Source of the DNA: Parasponia andersonii
Lineage: Eukaryota > Streptophyta > Magnoliopsida > Rosales > Cannabaceae
NCBI GenBank assembly: GCA_002914805.1
Contig: JXTB01000306.1
Location: 255,023-319,022, forward strand
Reading direction: 5' to 3'
Length of the DNA: 64,000 nt
Under the pieces are notes generated by a model. That model made no database searches and had not been told where the DNA came from. It saw only the letters and a program-made list of their open reading frames with translations. Below are positions 1-11,080 of the stretch, piece by piece (position 1 is the first letter of the stretch; the number at the start of each line of letters is the position of its first letter). Both the position numbers and the translations under genes were made by a program.

Positions 1-1832
1 GTCGTCCCTTCGTCGTGAAACGCCATTAACGGTCATTTGAAATTTTTCGTCACCAATGACAATTCCACCCACCATTTGACTCCAAACTAGTCCCGTTGGA
101 TTCGTATCGTCGCAAGGATCATCAAGGTATATATATCTCAATCCCATTTTGCCCGGATTGAAAGTTGTCATTTTTGGGCATTTCTAGTTTATAGTTGTTA
201 TTTTTGATCTGACCATTGGATTGTGTTTTTGAGTTTATTTTTGGAATGTACTCAGAAAATAGAGAAGTTTGATATATATATTATATGGTTTGATGATCGA
301 CACGAAAATCGAGATCGAACTATCGAGATTTTACCTCGTTTTATGTGCCACCGGTCTGGTGTGAGCCCGGACCCGAATTAGACAAGTTATATGTCTAACC
401 TAGCTATTTTGGGTGCTAGGAATTTAGTGAAGAAGTCCGTTGTGGAATTGAAGCTCCGGTGAGAAGTTGATTTTTCGTAAGAGGACGATCGAGGGTTTAG
501 AATTGGTTCCAGACCCTCCGGGTGATCGTCAATGACACTTTGAGGATTCAATACCGCGATATTGCTATTCGAGCGAGGTAGGGATTCAATTGCCTCTGTT
601 TTATGTCGTTTTCAAATAAAACTTACTTTCTGCAACATACGAGAATAAACGTGATTTTTAGACTATTTAAATGTCTGTGATGGGAATTGGTTGTATGAGA
701 TATATACTATATTGCTCTAGGAATTTTCTGAGTGCAGGTTATTTTGGGTATATTAAAAATAGGGTCATTATGCTGCCCGTTTTTCTATAAAAATCTAGTA
801 TGCAGATTTTACTGAAAAATCAGAGCACGATTATTTTTATACTTCAATTCTATATTGCACGTACCATAGGATCATACATGAGCACCGTGTTAGTATCGTA
901 GGTCTACAGTGTGGCGCTGTGTGCCTCACCGTGGGTTAAAGTCCGTAAACTCGCGCGAGATTTTGTTATTTCTGATTACCTCCCCATTTGGCAGGTGTAG
1001 GCAATTCGGTTGCTCCTCCAGATTTGGTAGGTGACACATGGGTGTCCCCTCCGGGGATGGGCTTAGGTATCAGGCAGGCTGTTAGGTACACTTATTGCCA
1101 TCATCCTGAGTTTCCATAGATGAGAGGATGTGAGCTCATGGGTATGGGTTGATTTGTGTCATGTGCATATGAATTGAATGGTTTTGATTATACTGCTTTT
1201 TATATATATATGGATTTCTGGTTTGGATTATATATATATGGATATTTTGGACAAAACTAACCATACAGGAATTCCTCATCACTAAATATTTTTGATCAAG
1301 GTAATTGTTTTTGCTACTGGGCATTTTATGCTCACCCCTCCTACCTTCCTCCGCAAGTGGTATCCAGTGCGATCTTGGTGATCAAGAGGAGTAAAAGGTC
1401 ATCTGGATTGTTGTTCGTCTCTTGGTAATGCTAGGAGTTTTTTGTCATAGTCTTTGGACTATTTGAATTTTGGGTTAGCATTGAACCAAGATTACTGCTT
1501 TCTATTTTGTCTGCGAACTTATGTATGTCATTCTGGTATTTGACTTTTTGGTGAATGATGATGATGCTGGGTTTTATATTTAATTTCGCATTTTTAAATA
1601 ATTGTTCAATCTATGTTTAATGGTGTATACGAACTGTGAGAGTGGTTCACGGGATGGAATTCCAATTACTCTTACTTAAATGAACCGTTTTTACAAAATT
1701 AGAACTTTTGACACTTTTCAAATAAATGAATTTCCCACTTTTATGAAATTCTCTTTCTGCCAAGAGTCCGGATTTTGGGTCGTGACTTCTGCCGCTAGCC
1801 CGAATTTTGGGTGGTTACTTTGGGACATGACA
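1..1832 (+). repeat. Probable Ty3/gypsy LTR remnant, right part
   Basis: No open coding frame runs through this segment. Its texture is that of a plant Ty3/gypsy LTR: GC-richer patches such as 'cacatgggtgtcccctccgg' near 1035 lie in AT-rich DNA, and the right end reads 'gggtcgtgac...gggacatgaca', like the '...GTGACA' end common in plant Ty3 LTRs. On that reading the LTR would end at about 1832. The left edge lies outside the window, so target duplication, partner LTR and orientation cannot be tested. The short minus-strand frame at 1136-1324 is AT-rich noise. Confidence 0.4.
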
Positions 1833-2039
1833 ATTACCAGACAAAAATACAATAAATAGTAAAGTAAATAGTAAAGCAATTAAGCTCGTCACTTCAAAGT
1901 AACTACCAGAAAATATATACACAAACAATTACTAAATATTTACACAATGAGATGATAAAATAAAATTTTATATTCAAAATAAAACTGATTTAATGAACAT
2001 ATTTAATCAATATCACCATTAAGCTGATTAATAATTAAT

Positions 2040-2137
2040 AATCTAACTCTAACTTATAATAATTATTTAAACTTAATTTAGTAGAGGTAATCTAATTCTA
2101 ACTTTTAATAATTATTTAAACTAAATTTAGTAGAGGC
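2040..2137. repeat. 49-bp tandem duplication, two copies
   Basis: The unit beginning 'aatctaactctaac' and ending 'tttagtagagg' is followed directly by a near-identical copy beginning 'aatctaattctaac'. A few substitutions separate the two. Confidence 0.85.
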
Positions 2138-2345
2138 ACTCACCAGAGTACCTCTCCAAAAATTGGCGTATGCCGCTGTCAGCGGCGCACACACGGTATT
2201 CTTTAGTAAAAGGCGAAAGAATAGTTCGCTGTGTGTGCGCCGCACGGCTGCGTACTTAGGACTCTTAATCTGTTCTTTTTTTATATTGAAAGTATGAGTC
2301 ATAGCCTCTTTCATCGGTCGATGTGGGACTGCTTATTTATTTAGA
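2128..2345. repeat. Dispersed repeat, copy 1 (partner 25850-26000)
   Basis: Several words occur in the same order and orientation in both places: 'gaggcactca', then 'aaagaatagttcgct' with 'tgtgtgc', then a 'gatgtgggact' or 'gatatgggact' motif. The intervening bases are diverged. Copy 1 also contains a GC-rich inverted motif ('gccgctgtcagcggc' near 2171). The family is not identified; an old MITE or LTR fragment would fit. Confidence 0.55.
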
Positions 2346-2662
2346 ATAGTGCATTTTAGTTATCTAGCCTACTTTATACCTTTCTTTTTTATAACAGTTG
2401 TTTTCTAAGTATTACATAATTAATAGAGTGTTTTCAGAAACAAATTAGCAAATTAACATGTAACTAAAACATGATTAAGAAAGGTTAGACAATAAATTGA
2501 AAAATTAGTAGTAACATCTTAAAATTCAAGGTTAACTAATTTAAGTTCGGGAACTTAAAAATTAACGAGAAATTAGCATCTAGTTGAAAATCTAGAAGTG
2601 TTCGAAATGATCTGTTCTCCAGCTAAAAACCTGAACGTGGTTTTTGAAAAGAAAGAATAGTA

Positions 2663-2696
<34 letters not shown>

Positions 2697-3179
2697 AAAA
2701 TGCATGTAAATAGACAAACACATCCAAGTATTTCGGGTTTACAGATATATTAAAAATGTTCCTGAAAAATATGGGATGTTGCAATTCCTATTTTTGGTAC
2801 TTTGTCCTATTAAGGATCAGCTTTTTTAATTTTATTCAAGACATTTCAGAATCTCATTCTTTGAAGACTTTGTCTGCCTCGTCATTTCAACTTTCTTAGC
2901 ATCTCGTCCCTGTTACTTTCTAGAGTCACCCAAGTTGGTTTTGGAAAATAATTTTCGCATATGCGGAAGTATTTGGGACATCAAGATTTGAAAAGTTTCT
3001 CAAATCTTTCGAAAATCATCATGGTCATATATTGGTTTTTGACAAATGAATATAATGGATGAATGTAGTTACTCTTGAAGACTAATTTGCTTAAACTTTC
3101 TTTTTGACGACACCAAAGATCTTCTTCTCCAATTATCCTACCAAGTATGTAATTTATGGACATTTTCTAGATCAATCAC

Positions 3180-4721
3180 TGAAATAATACTCATTTTCTC
3201 TATATTTTTCTCTCTAGAATAATTAGAGAGTTAGAATTAGGGAAACTTATTTTTTTTTCTTATGCAACTAGAGAGTAGAAAAAACTATGAGAACTTGTTT
3301 CTCTCTTTTCTCTCTGTGGCAAGTAGAGTATTTATACTAGTAGTAATAGTGCAAATAGTAGAAGGTGAACCTAATTTTTTTTCCCACTATAAATAAAATT
3401 GCCCCATTAAAATTAATTAAATTGTAAATTATGTAGTAGTAGGATTAGTGGATAGACCTAATTTCCACTACATGATACTTGATATTTAATTAATTAAATA
3501 ACAAAAAATAATTAATTAATTAATTATTAGTTTTTGGGCAATTTAACTATTATATGTAAATTATGACATAATTTAATTATTATATTATATCACAATTTTT
3601 ACAGTATTGTTATATTGATTTTTAATAATTATGAAGTAATTCAATTTTTAATCTCACATATCTTCTAGTATTCAAATGATAGAGAAGGGAACTATGGACC
3701 TATAATTCAAGCTCCAATAAATTTGATTTATCAATTTGACTCTTAAATTAATAAATCAAAATTGTTAATTTCAATGTTATTTCATTATAAATTTGAAATT
3801 GCATTCTTGAATTTATAGTATAATTTATTCAAAACAAAAACATTGAATTGTTCATTAATTTAATCATTGCATATAAATTAATCTTTCATAAATAGTCCAT
3901 AGTTAGAGCTAGGTAATTATGTTACCTTTCTAATTAAATCTTTGTCCTTGAATTCAATTTAATTCTCTAATGAACAATTAATTTGTGACTATCTCACCAA
4001 TTCGAGCGCTTTATTATTTAAGTCCTGAATTAATTATTCAAGAGAACTATTTTACTTTACTGTCTTTCAAAAAGAAATGAATTAATTCCATATCTATGCA
4101 TTAATATGCTTAGCCATTTGTTTCATTATGTCTCCAACATACAAGGTTGGGTTTGGCATGAGCAAACTTTTACTGAGTAAATTAAAAAACAAAATATCAC
4201 AAATATGAGTCTATTAATAACTCAGGTTTAAGACTATTCTATAGATGATCATCTTATAATTAATTTTTCAACTCTCTATTTATATCACGAACTTTATTAG
4301 ACATTTCAAAAATTCATCTGATATGGTTCTATATAATCGTATCATACAAAGTATCTCCATTATTTAATGTTTCGACATTGAATAATTCAGATAAAATCAC
4401 TCCATTCTTAATATTGGTGGACCATATTAATAATGTTAATTTAATTATAGTTCCAAACTATAATTAATCATTATGAAATATTTTAGATTATTATCCATAC
4501 ATTCAATCCTCATATATATATATATATATATACTTTATATATTCAATCCTCACATATATATATATACTTTATATATTGAACGATGATTATATAAATAATC
4601 TTGGAATATTTATGATAATGAATAATTATATTAACAATAATATTCATGCAAAAATTCTTAATAAAAATATAATATTAAATATTCAATTTAGTAAATAAAC
4701 TTTAGGGTACAATCCCTAACA
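3180..4721 (-). repeat. Copia-like LTR, minus orientation (copy A)
   Basis: Read on the minus strand, this block starts at 4721 with 'tgttagggattgtacccta', a start of the TG...CA type seen in plant copia LTRs. About 0.8 kb of it (roughly 3283-4085) matches 23105-23870 in the same orientation with many substitutions and indels; shared words include 'gagaacttgtttctctctt' and 'taggattagtgg'. AT-microsatellites interrupt it near 4518 and 4555. No copia coding sequence adjoins either end, so it is a solo LTR or a truncated end. The lower boundary is approximate. Confidence 0.6.
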
Positions 4722-5386
4722 ACCCACACCATTAGATCTGTCATCGTCACTCAAACAGATCGATTGTCATTTCTTTCATCTTTGGATTTGAGGAATTATT
4801 GTGGCCAAGTATTGATATGGAAATCTGAAGAGATGGGTAAAATTATCAATTTTAGCTAAAATGACGTTGAGTGGAATTTATTTTCAAGAATATGCTACCA
4901 TGTCCTTACGTGTAAAGAACAACTGTAATAGCAAGGCATCTTTAACAATGTTCTAACCTTGCTAGTTGTCACAGCAAGATAGCTTCAACAAAGTTCTGAC
5001 CTTGTTCACCAATTAAATTTGCCCAGCCTTGTTGACTAACATTGCTGACCAATATTTACTTGGGCATTATCCAAAGGATGGCTATAAAAGGAGGAATTTG
5101 GCTAGCAGCAAGGCAAGGAAACCAAATTAATCAAGAGACATATCTCTTGACTTCTACTATACAATGCATCTATAAGCTTACCTTTCAGATGAGTCAAAGG
5201 TCACTTAACCTTAGTGTGTATCTTGATTCCTACACTGCCTTTGGGTACCACGTAGCAATCAGACTATAAAATGGGCTCTCTTTAGTCTCAAGGGCATGGG
5301 CCCAAGAGAGGTTAACAGATCAAATACATATAAGAAGCAGATAGAAGAATTAAAGTAAAGATGAGCTTGCAACTGTTAGAAACTGT
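4722..5386 (+). repeat. LTR-like fragment with TATA box
   Basis: No protein is recognised; the 75-residue frame at 5042-5269 is not similar to anything I know. A strong TATA motif 'ggctataaaaggagg' lies near 5080, followed by a leader-like AG/CT-rich stretch, as in the U3/R region of a plant LTR. No second copy of this sequence was seen in the window. It abuts the left edge of the Tat element at 5387. Confidence 0.35.
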
Positions 5387-5391
5387 TGTGT

Positions 5392-5461
5392 GATCTTAGA
5401 TCTATACACTGGACAATGCTAGAAAAGATCTTAGATCTATACACTGGACAATGCTAGAAAA
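5392..5461. repeat. 35-bp tandem duplication inside the 5' LTR
   Basis: The unit beginning 'gatcttagatctatacactg' and ending 'gctagaaaa' occurs twice back to back with no difference. The 3' LTR has it once, so the duplication happened after the element inserted. Confidence 0.95.
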
Positions 5462-5744
5462 GAAAAGTTAATAACTGGAGTAAATACGCCGTCGTATGTG
5501 TGCCTTTTTAAATCGAAGTACGACCTATCTCGAACAAATAATGTGCGATCATCAGAAAAGGAAATTGTATCAAGCTTCTTCACATGGATAACCTACAAAA
5601 AAAAAAAAAAGGAACAAGCTTGTAGATAGAGAACAAGTAATCCATTTATTAAGTTATTACTCAGTCTGATATTATTACCCAAAATTATATTTTTTTTATT
5701 ATGTACTTATTTTCATAATTAGGAAACATTGAGCTACCCTCACC

Positions 5745-5753
5745 TATATAAAG
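5745..5753 (+). promoter_or_regulatory. TATA box of the Tat element 5' LTR
   Basis: 'tatataaag' lies in the context 'cacctatataaagggagc', conserved in the 3' LTR at 21034-21042. The chromovirus inserted 9 bp downstream of it, at about the expected start of transcription, and so separates this promoter from the body of its element. Confidence 0.7.
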
Positions 5754-5762
5754 GGAGCTCAG

Positions 5763-6413
5763 TGTCACGACTCTAGCCTCAAACTAGATAATCGTGCAGC
5801 ACTTAGCACAGTCCGTCGCACTAAGTCAGCCTACCAATACTCAAAAAAGGGACTTAGAGTAAGTTTTTGAGATAAAGTGGTAAGGATGAGAGAGTTTAAG
5901 TGAATGAAAACTTTGTATTTCTCTTAGAATGCTTAAAACTCTCACAAATGGGACTTGTGTATAAATGAACCTAAGGAGTCCTTTATATAGACAAAGCCTA
6001 AACAAACCAAAGGTTAGGATCGTGTCAAGTGACATGATCTTACAAAGGGTCTAGATTACTCTCTACTAAAGTTATAATATCTATAAAGATATTTACATAG
6101 AGAATTCTAGAACAAAACATGGTCTAGATCCTTCTAAGAAGTTTACCCACTATCTTGGCTCTTCTAAGTCATTCTAGGAGCTTCTAGGACCAACCCATCT
6201 ACTACCATCCGGTCTTCTCTAGAGCCTTCTAGGACTTAGTAGCACCAACTAAAGTCTTCTAGTATGACCAAGACTTCTCTTGATCACTCTAGAAGTGTCC
6301 ACCACGTTCTAGGGTCTTCCTCAATCTTTTTGGGTGAGCGATATATATAGAGGACCTTAGATCCATGAGCAACAATATTTGGATTTTTAGGAGCTAAATG
6401 AGTGAGGCGTAAC
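5763..6413 (-). repeat. Chromovirus 3' LTR
   Basis: It matches 11081-11725 over its full length with scattered substitutions; both begin on the plus strand with 'tgtcacgac'. A minus-strand TATA motif 'ctatataaag' lies at 5981-5990, with its counterpart near 11299-11308. The end facing the internal region is judged from the start of the purine-rich tract. Confidence 0.9.
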
Positions 6414-6610
6414 GTCCCCGTGGCACCATTGACTTTGAACTGCTCGATGTGGTTTTGAATTTCCATAAGGCATCTTTATGCTCCTAGCTAGCCTCGGCCT
6501 CGAGTAAATTCTTCCATTTCACCAGGTATTCCTAATAATTAGGAATACCACGTTGGCGGATCAAGCGATCAGCCAAAATATACTCTACCTTTTTGTCAAA
6601 AGAGGTTACT
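6284..6610 (-). pseudogene. Chromodomain region at the C-terminus of the chromovirus integrase, broken
   Basis: Minus-strand translation gives VEYILADRLI, then RGIPNY, a stop, EYLVKWKNL, EAEAS, a stop, and EHKDALWKF. This is the chromodomain pattern at the end of chromoviral integrases, which in the family directs integration through histone-tail binding. The second stop (TAG) replaces the Trp expected in the ASWE motif, and the first lies between the two beta-strand motifs. The domain can no longer be made as part of the polyprotein. Confidence 0.85.
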
Positions 6611-7980
6611 ACCGCAGTAGGAGCCCTTTTGGATTCGTCCCTTGAAGGATCTCTCTTATCTCCATGGTAGGGTTTTAGCATGCTAACATGAAATACAGGA
6701 AAAATCTTTAACTTGGCGGGGAGTTGAAGCTTATATGAGACCTTACCTACATACTTGAGTACCGGGAATGGACCTTTATATTTGCACACTAACCCTTTAT
6801 GTACCTTCCTTAATGTTTTGAATTGTTGGAACAACAACTTGACAAGGACTAAATCCCCCTCTTGTTACTCAATGTGCCTCCTCTTTTTGTCGGCCCACTT
6901 CTTCATTCTTTTAGAAGCTTTGTTCAAATAGGCTCTAGCCGACTCCGCTTGTTCATGCCATGCCTTAGCAAACTTGAATGCTACAGGACTCTTCCCACCA
7001 TAGCTTGTCGCTAAGGCATGTGAGGTCATAGGTTATTAACCCATGACTATCTCAAAGGGACTCTTGCCCGTAGACTCACTCTTCTGGAGGTTAAAGGAGA
7101 ATTGGGCTATATCAAATAGTTTTGTCCAATCTTTTTTATTGGCACTCACAAAGTACCTCAAGTATAACTCCATCAAGGCATTCACCCTTTTCATCTGACC
7201 ATCGCTTTGGAGGTGAAAGCTAGTAGAAAAGTTCAAGTCTGAATCCATCAACTTGAACAATTCTGTCCAAAACCTTCGAGTGAATCAAGGATCACGATCA
7301 CTTACGATGTTTGATAGGACTCCCCAAAGCTTCACGATATGCTTCATAAAGAGCCGCGCAGTCTCATTGGGAGGACGATTACATGAAGCAGGTATAAAGG
7401 TGGTATACTTACTGAAGCGATCAACCACCACTATAATGCTGCCAAAGCCATTCGACTTAGGCAGGCTAGTGATAGATTCCAAAGAAACACTCTCACACGG
7501 CCTCTCAGGAATAGGAAGAGATTCCAACAATCTGCCCGGTGATTGTTTTTCTACCTTGTCTTGTTAGTACACAAGACAAGTTCATACATAAGCCTCGACA
7601 TCATGCCTCAGTTGAGGCCAATAGTAGATAGATTTGATAAGAGCAAGAGTGTATTTCTGACCTGGGTGACCAGCCCACAAGGAATTATGGCACTCTTTGA
7701 TAAGCTCTTTTCTTAAGCTACTCCACTTAGGCACATAGAGTCGATTGCCTTTGGCATAGAGAAGTCCATTGCTCAGCCAAAAATATCTTGTCTTTCCTTC
7801 CGTTACTAGGGGCAGCAGGCTCTTTACAAGAACATCGTATTCCAGTCCTTCCTTGATTTTCTCTATCAAGGTGCTATCAAGCCTGCTTAAGGCAGTCAGC
7901 TCTGCCTTTCTGCTTAGGGTATCTGCTACCACATTAGTCTTCCCAGACTTATATTTCAGCTTGTAATCAAATTCTACCAA
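6532..7980 (-). pseudogene. Chromovirus integrase, inactivated
   Basis: In the minus direction the pieces are: the RNase H tail and an HHCC zinc-binding region (ECHNSLWAGHPGQ near 7700, then the CxxC part), the catalytic core (7285-7530 and 7036-7260), and the C-terminal SH3-like fold with KVSYKLQLP (6532-6837). The first catalytic Asp is replaced (SLES), the second is kept in VSDRDP, and the third, normally Glu, is Lys in the motif GQMKRVN. Two of the three acidic residues of the DDE triad are therefore altered. Frames are broken between pieces. Integrases of this type insert element cDNA in the nucleus; this copy cannot. Confidence 0.9.
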
Positions 7981-9021
7981 GAAATCTTACCACCGAGCTT
8001 GCTTGGGACTCAACCTTTTCTAAGTTTGAACGTAGCTTGTGGCTACGTTGTCAGTCATGATCGTGAAGTGAGTACCCAACAAGTAGTGTCGCCACACCCT
8101 TAGAAAATAGATGACTACAGTCATCTCTTTTTCTTACACCGTGTAGCATCTCTCGGTATCATTGAGCTTACGGCTTTCATAAGCAATTGGACGCCCTTCT
8201 TGCATTAGTATTCTACCAATAGCAAAGTCAGAGGCATCCGTATGTAGTTCATATGCCTTTGAGTGATTAGGTAAGATGAGAACTGGCTCTTCGCTTACCG
8301 CCTTCTTCAAGTCTTCGAATGAAACTTGACACTCAAGTGTCCATTCCCAATGCTTGTTCTTCTTGAGCAGGTTAGAAAGTGGTGCTGCTCTTGCTGAGTA
8401 GGACTTGATGGACCGCCTATAATAATTCATAAGTCCGAGGAAGGATCTTAACTCTAGCACCTTCGTAAGGGGTTCCCACTCTTGGATGGCTTGTACCTTG
8501 GCTTCATTCAACATAAGTTTCCCATCCTTTATCTTATGCCCTAGGAACATCACTTCTTCTTGGGCGAAGGAGCACTTTTCCTTCTTGATGAATAGTTGGT
8601 TTTCCTTCAAGACCTCGAATACCTTTCGCAAATGTTCTAGATGCTCTTCTATAGTCTTACTATAGATAACTATATCATCAAGATAAACTACCATGAACTG
8701 ATCGAGGTAGGGATGGAATAACATATTCATGAGGGTACAAAATGTAGCAGGTGCATTGGTAAGACCAAATGGCATGACTAAGAACTCATAAGCACTATTT
8801 CTTGTCACGCACGTGGTCTTGGGCTCATTCCTCTCTACTATGCGCACTTGGTAGTACCCTAAGCATAGATCAAGCTTTAAGAAATATCTAGTATTCTTAA
8901 GTTGATCGAATAAGTCAGCAATAAGCGGGATGGGGTACTCATTCTTTACCGTCACCTTGTTAAAAGCCCGGTAATTAATGCACATCCTTAGTGAGCCATC
9001 TTTCTTTTTCTGGAACAACAC
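7901..9021 (-). pseudogene. Chromovirus reverse transcriptase and RNase H
   Basis: An open stretch of 295 codons (9021-8134) covers the RT fingers and palm and the start of RNase H. Visible motifs are QKKKDGSLRMCINYR, LDLCLGYYQ, MPFGLTNAP, an intact catalytic VVYLDDIVIYSK, FLGHKI and LHTDASDFAIG. The RNase H continues below 8134 through TDNVATSY and VADTLSR, but three stops interrupt it (just after CYTV, in the QT*KR stretch and in RW*DF), each at a position normally held by Gln. The domain is otherwise of normal length. An upstream frameshift near 9060 separates it from protease. Confidence 0.92.
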
Positions 9022-9796
9022 TGGGGCACCGAAAGGAGCTTTGGAGGGCCTGATGTTCTGCTAACTCCTTTAGTTGTTTCTGGAGTTCTGCTAACTCCGA
9101 AGGGGCCATTCGATAAGGACTCATCGCAGGTGGCTTCGTGCCTGGCTCAAGCTCGATTTCATGATCCACCTCCCTCTTAGGTGGAAGTTTCTTGGGCAGG
9201 GCGTCAGGCATCATATCTTGGAATTCATCCAAGACAGTTTGTACCTCCATGGGTAGGTTACATTGAGGTTCCAACTTTTTATCATCGTACTCCTTTAGGA
9301 TGGCCAAGTAACTATTCTCCTCTCTTCTCAAACCCTTCTTGAATTGAAGTGCAAAGAGTACTTTGTTTCCCGCTTTTGTGGACCGCTCTGTTGGTATCAC
9401 ACAAGCCTTTTCACCATCCATGATGCACATAGAGTTGGCCAAAGGAACAAAGAATGCCCGCACTGCATCAAGGAACTCCAAACCAAGCACTATTACGAAA
9501 TCATCCATTGGCACTACTGATAAGTCGACTTGGCCAACCCATGCACCTATGCTAGCCTTAATATTATGAGCATCTCCATGGATGGAGCGTACTATTGAGT
9601 TTACTACCTTGTGGGAGCCTCCTCCATTGGATACCGTCAAGCCCAACTGCCTAGCTTCCTCAATAAAGACAAATTTATGGGATGCACCCGTGTCAACCAA
9701 GGCTTTAGTGGCTTTGCCATTGATTGTTGCATCCACAAAAGGTAGGCCCTTAGCTTGTGACTTAGGGGCCGACTGCAAGGAAATTAGGAGTTGCAA
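8975..9796 (-). pseudogene. Chromovirus protease and RT linker
   Basis: The 273-codon frame begins just after the gag zinc knuckle. It contains the aspartic protease motif VDTGASHKFV (about residue 35) and a second conserved strand VVPMDDFVIVLGLEFL (about residue 96). The linker to RT (EIELEPGTKPPAMSPYRMAP) follows. The frame runs out of register just after QKQLKEL, where RT continues in another frame, so a small deletion or insertion near 9060 breaks the polyprotein. The protease motif itself is intact. Confidence 0.88.
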
Positions 9797-9858
9797 GGAA
9801 CCAACATGCGCACCACCATCTTCTCTATCAGCTTCTTCTTGGCTTGGCTCAGAGGCAA

Positions 9859-11026
9859 TTAAGGCATTGAGAGCTTTCTTCTTAGGACACTCGCATGCCT
9901 AATGTGGCCCATCGCAAAGAAAGCACTTGACTCTTGGCTTGGAGAAGTCACGGTCTTCTTTCTCTTTGCCCTTGTCTTTGTGCCTATAGGAGGAACTATG
10001 TTTGTTCCATTTTCCTCCTTTTGTTTGCTCTCTCCCACTCTTTGCTCCACCACCCTTCTTGTCTTTGGTCTTAGAAGGGTCCTTGTTAGTAGAGTAATCA
10101 ATAAGGCTCTTGGCTACTGTAATAGCATCGGCCAAGTCCTGGATGCCACGGCACTTGAGCTCTAACTTGGCCCAATACTGAAGACCATCCATAATCAAGA
10201 ATAGGGCATCTTTATCTGAAGTGTCAGGGACTTCAAGTAAGAGTGTGGTAAACTCTTTCACGTAGTCTCTAACACTACTAGATTATTTGAGGCGGCGAAG
10301 ATGGCCTCTTGCCTCCTCTTCAGCATTCTCAGGGAAGAATTTCCTTTTTAGCTCTCTTTTGAAGTCATCAAAGATGGCTATAATTCACACCCCTCGTTGC
10401 ATTTCCTCGTGTCTCAGCCTCCATCATAGCATGGCAGTATCAATTAGATACAAGGCAGCATTACGAATTTTATCGGCATCGTCCGTCACACCGGTAGCCT
10501 CAAAGTATTGTTCGAGTCCCCATAGGAAGTTCTCAACTTCCCTAGCATTACGAGTACCATTGAAGGTCTTTGATTTAGATACCTCAACCTTCCTTGCCTT
10601 AATGGTTGTTGTGGTGATCACCCCCATGGCCACCGCTCACTTGCACAAAGCAAGATCACCACCTATCTCTTCTACTCTAAGTAAAACATTACTGAGTTCT
10701 CTTTGGAAGAGATCTCGTACCTTAGCAATCTCTGAATGAAGGGACTCGATCTCGTAACTTAAGTCGGCCTCTAGCCCAGCAAGCGCATCTTTGATGCCGC
10801 TGTGAATCTCCACATCCTCAGTCTCCAAACTGTCGCAACGGCCATCTAGATCGTTTACACACTCTCCCAACGTGCCTAAGTTGGACTCTAGTCGGGACAC
10901 TCTAGCCTCCAAGCTAGTCACCACGTCCCTTGACTTGCCGCGGATAGCATCCTTGTTCCCTTCATCACGCCCACTTTCAAAAGCACCAACTTCGATAGGG
11001 TCAGGAGTTGCAGCCATAGTCTTCAT
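9859..11026 (-). pseudogene. Chromovirus gag with broken frame
   Basis: The start at 11026 (MKTMAATPDP) is followed by a coiled-coil-rich N-terminus with Glu/Leu heptads, then SKTFNGTRNAREVENFLWGL, typical of the Retrotrans_gag region. Next come a basic Lys/Ser/Asp-rich linker and a CCHC-like knuckle (CFLCDGPH...C near 9900). Stops occur after LALCK (TGA, normally an Arg or CGA site), after LRRLK (TAA for Gln) and inside the knuckle. Intact Gag would form the particle and bind element RNA. The plus-strand frames across this region are shadows. Confidence 0.85.
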
Positions 11027-11065
11027 TTAGACAATGGAACCACCAAGATATAACAAGCAACCAAA

Positions 11066-11077
11066 GCTCTGATACCA
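11066..11077 (-). promoter_or_regulatory. Chromovirus primer-binding site (initiator tRNA-Met)
   Basis: The minus strand reads TGGTATCAGAGC, complementary to the 3' end of plant initiator tRNA-Met. It begins 3 bp inside the 5' LTR end. This fixes the orientation of the element and confirms the LTR boundary at 11081. Confidence 0.95.
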
Positions 11078-11080
11078 TGT

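Larger units (their letters stand above)
1833..3179. other. Intergenic AT-rich segment with small repeats
   Basis: No gene is recognised here. The segment holds a 49-bp tandem duplication (2040-2137), a block related to 25850-26000, and an (AT)n run at about 2663-2689. The short minus-strand frames at 2105-2314 and 2981-3163 show no recognisable domain. Confidence 0.6.
5387..5762 (+). repeat. Tat element 5' LTR, left piece
   Basis: It starts 'tgtgtgatctta', matching the 3' LTR start at 20711. Common words continue through 'aaatcgaagt' and 'cataattaggaaacattgag' to the TATA box at 5745-5753. The piece ends at the inserted chromovirus and resumes at 11731. It carries a private 35-bp tandem duplication at 5392-5461. 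Confidence 0.92.

Noticed and set aside
7253..7966. Plus-strand frames of 104 and 65 codons
   Set aside because: Shadows of the chromovirus integrase and RNase H.
9363..10165. Plus-strand frames of 68, 106 and 87 codons
   Set aside because: Shadows of the chromovirus gag and protease on the opposite strand.
10287..10739. 150-codon plus-strand frame
   Set aside because: Antisense to the chromovirus gag; composition follows from the gag codons.
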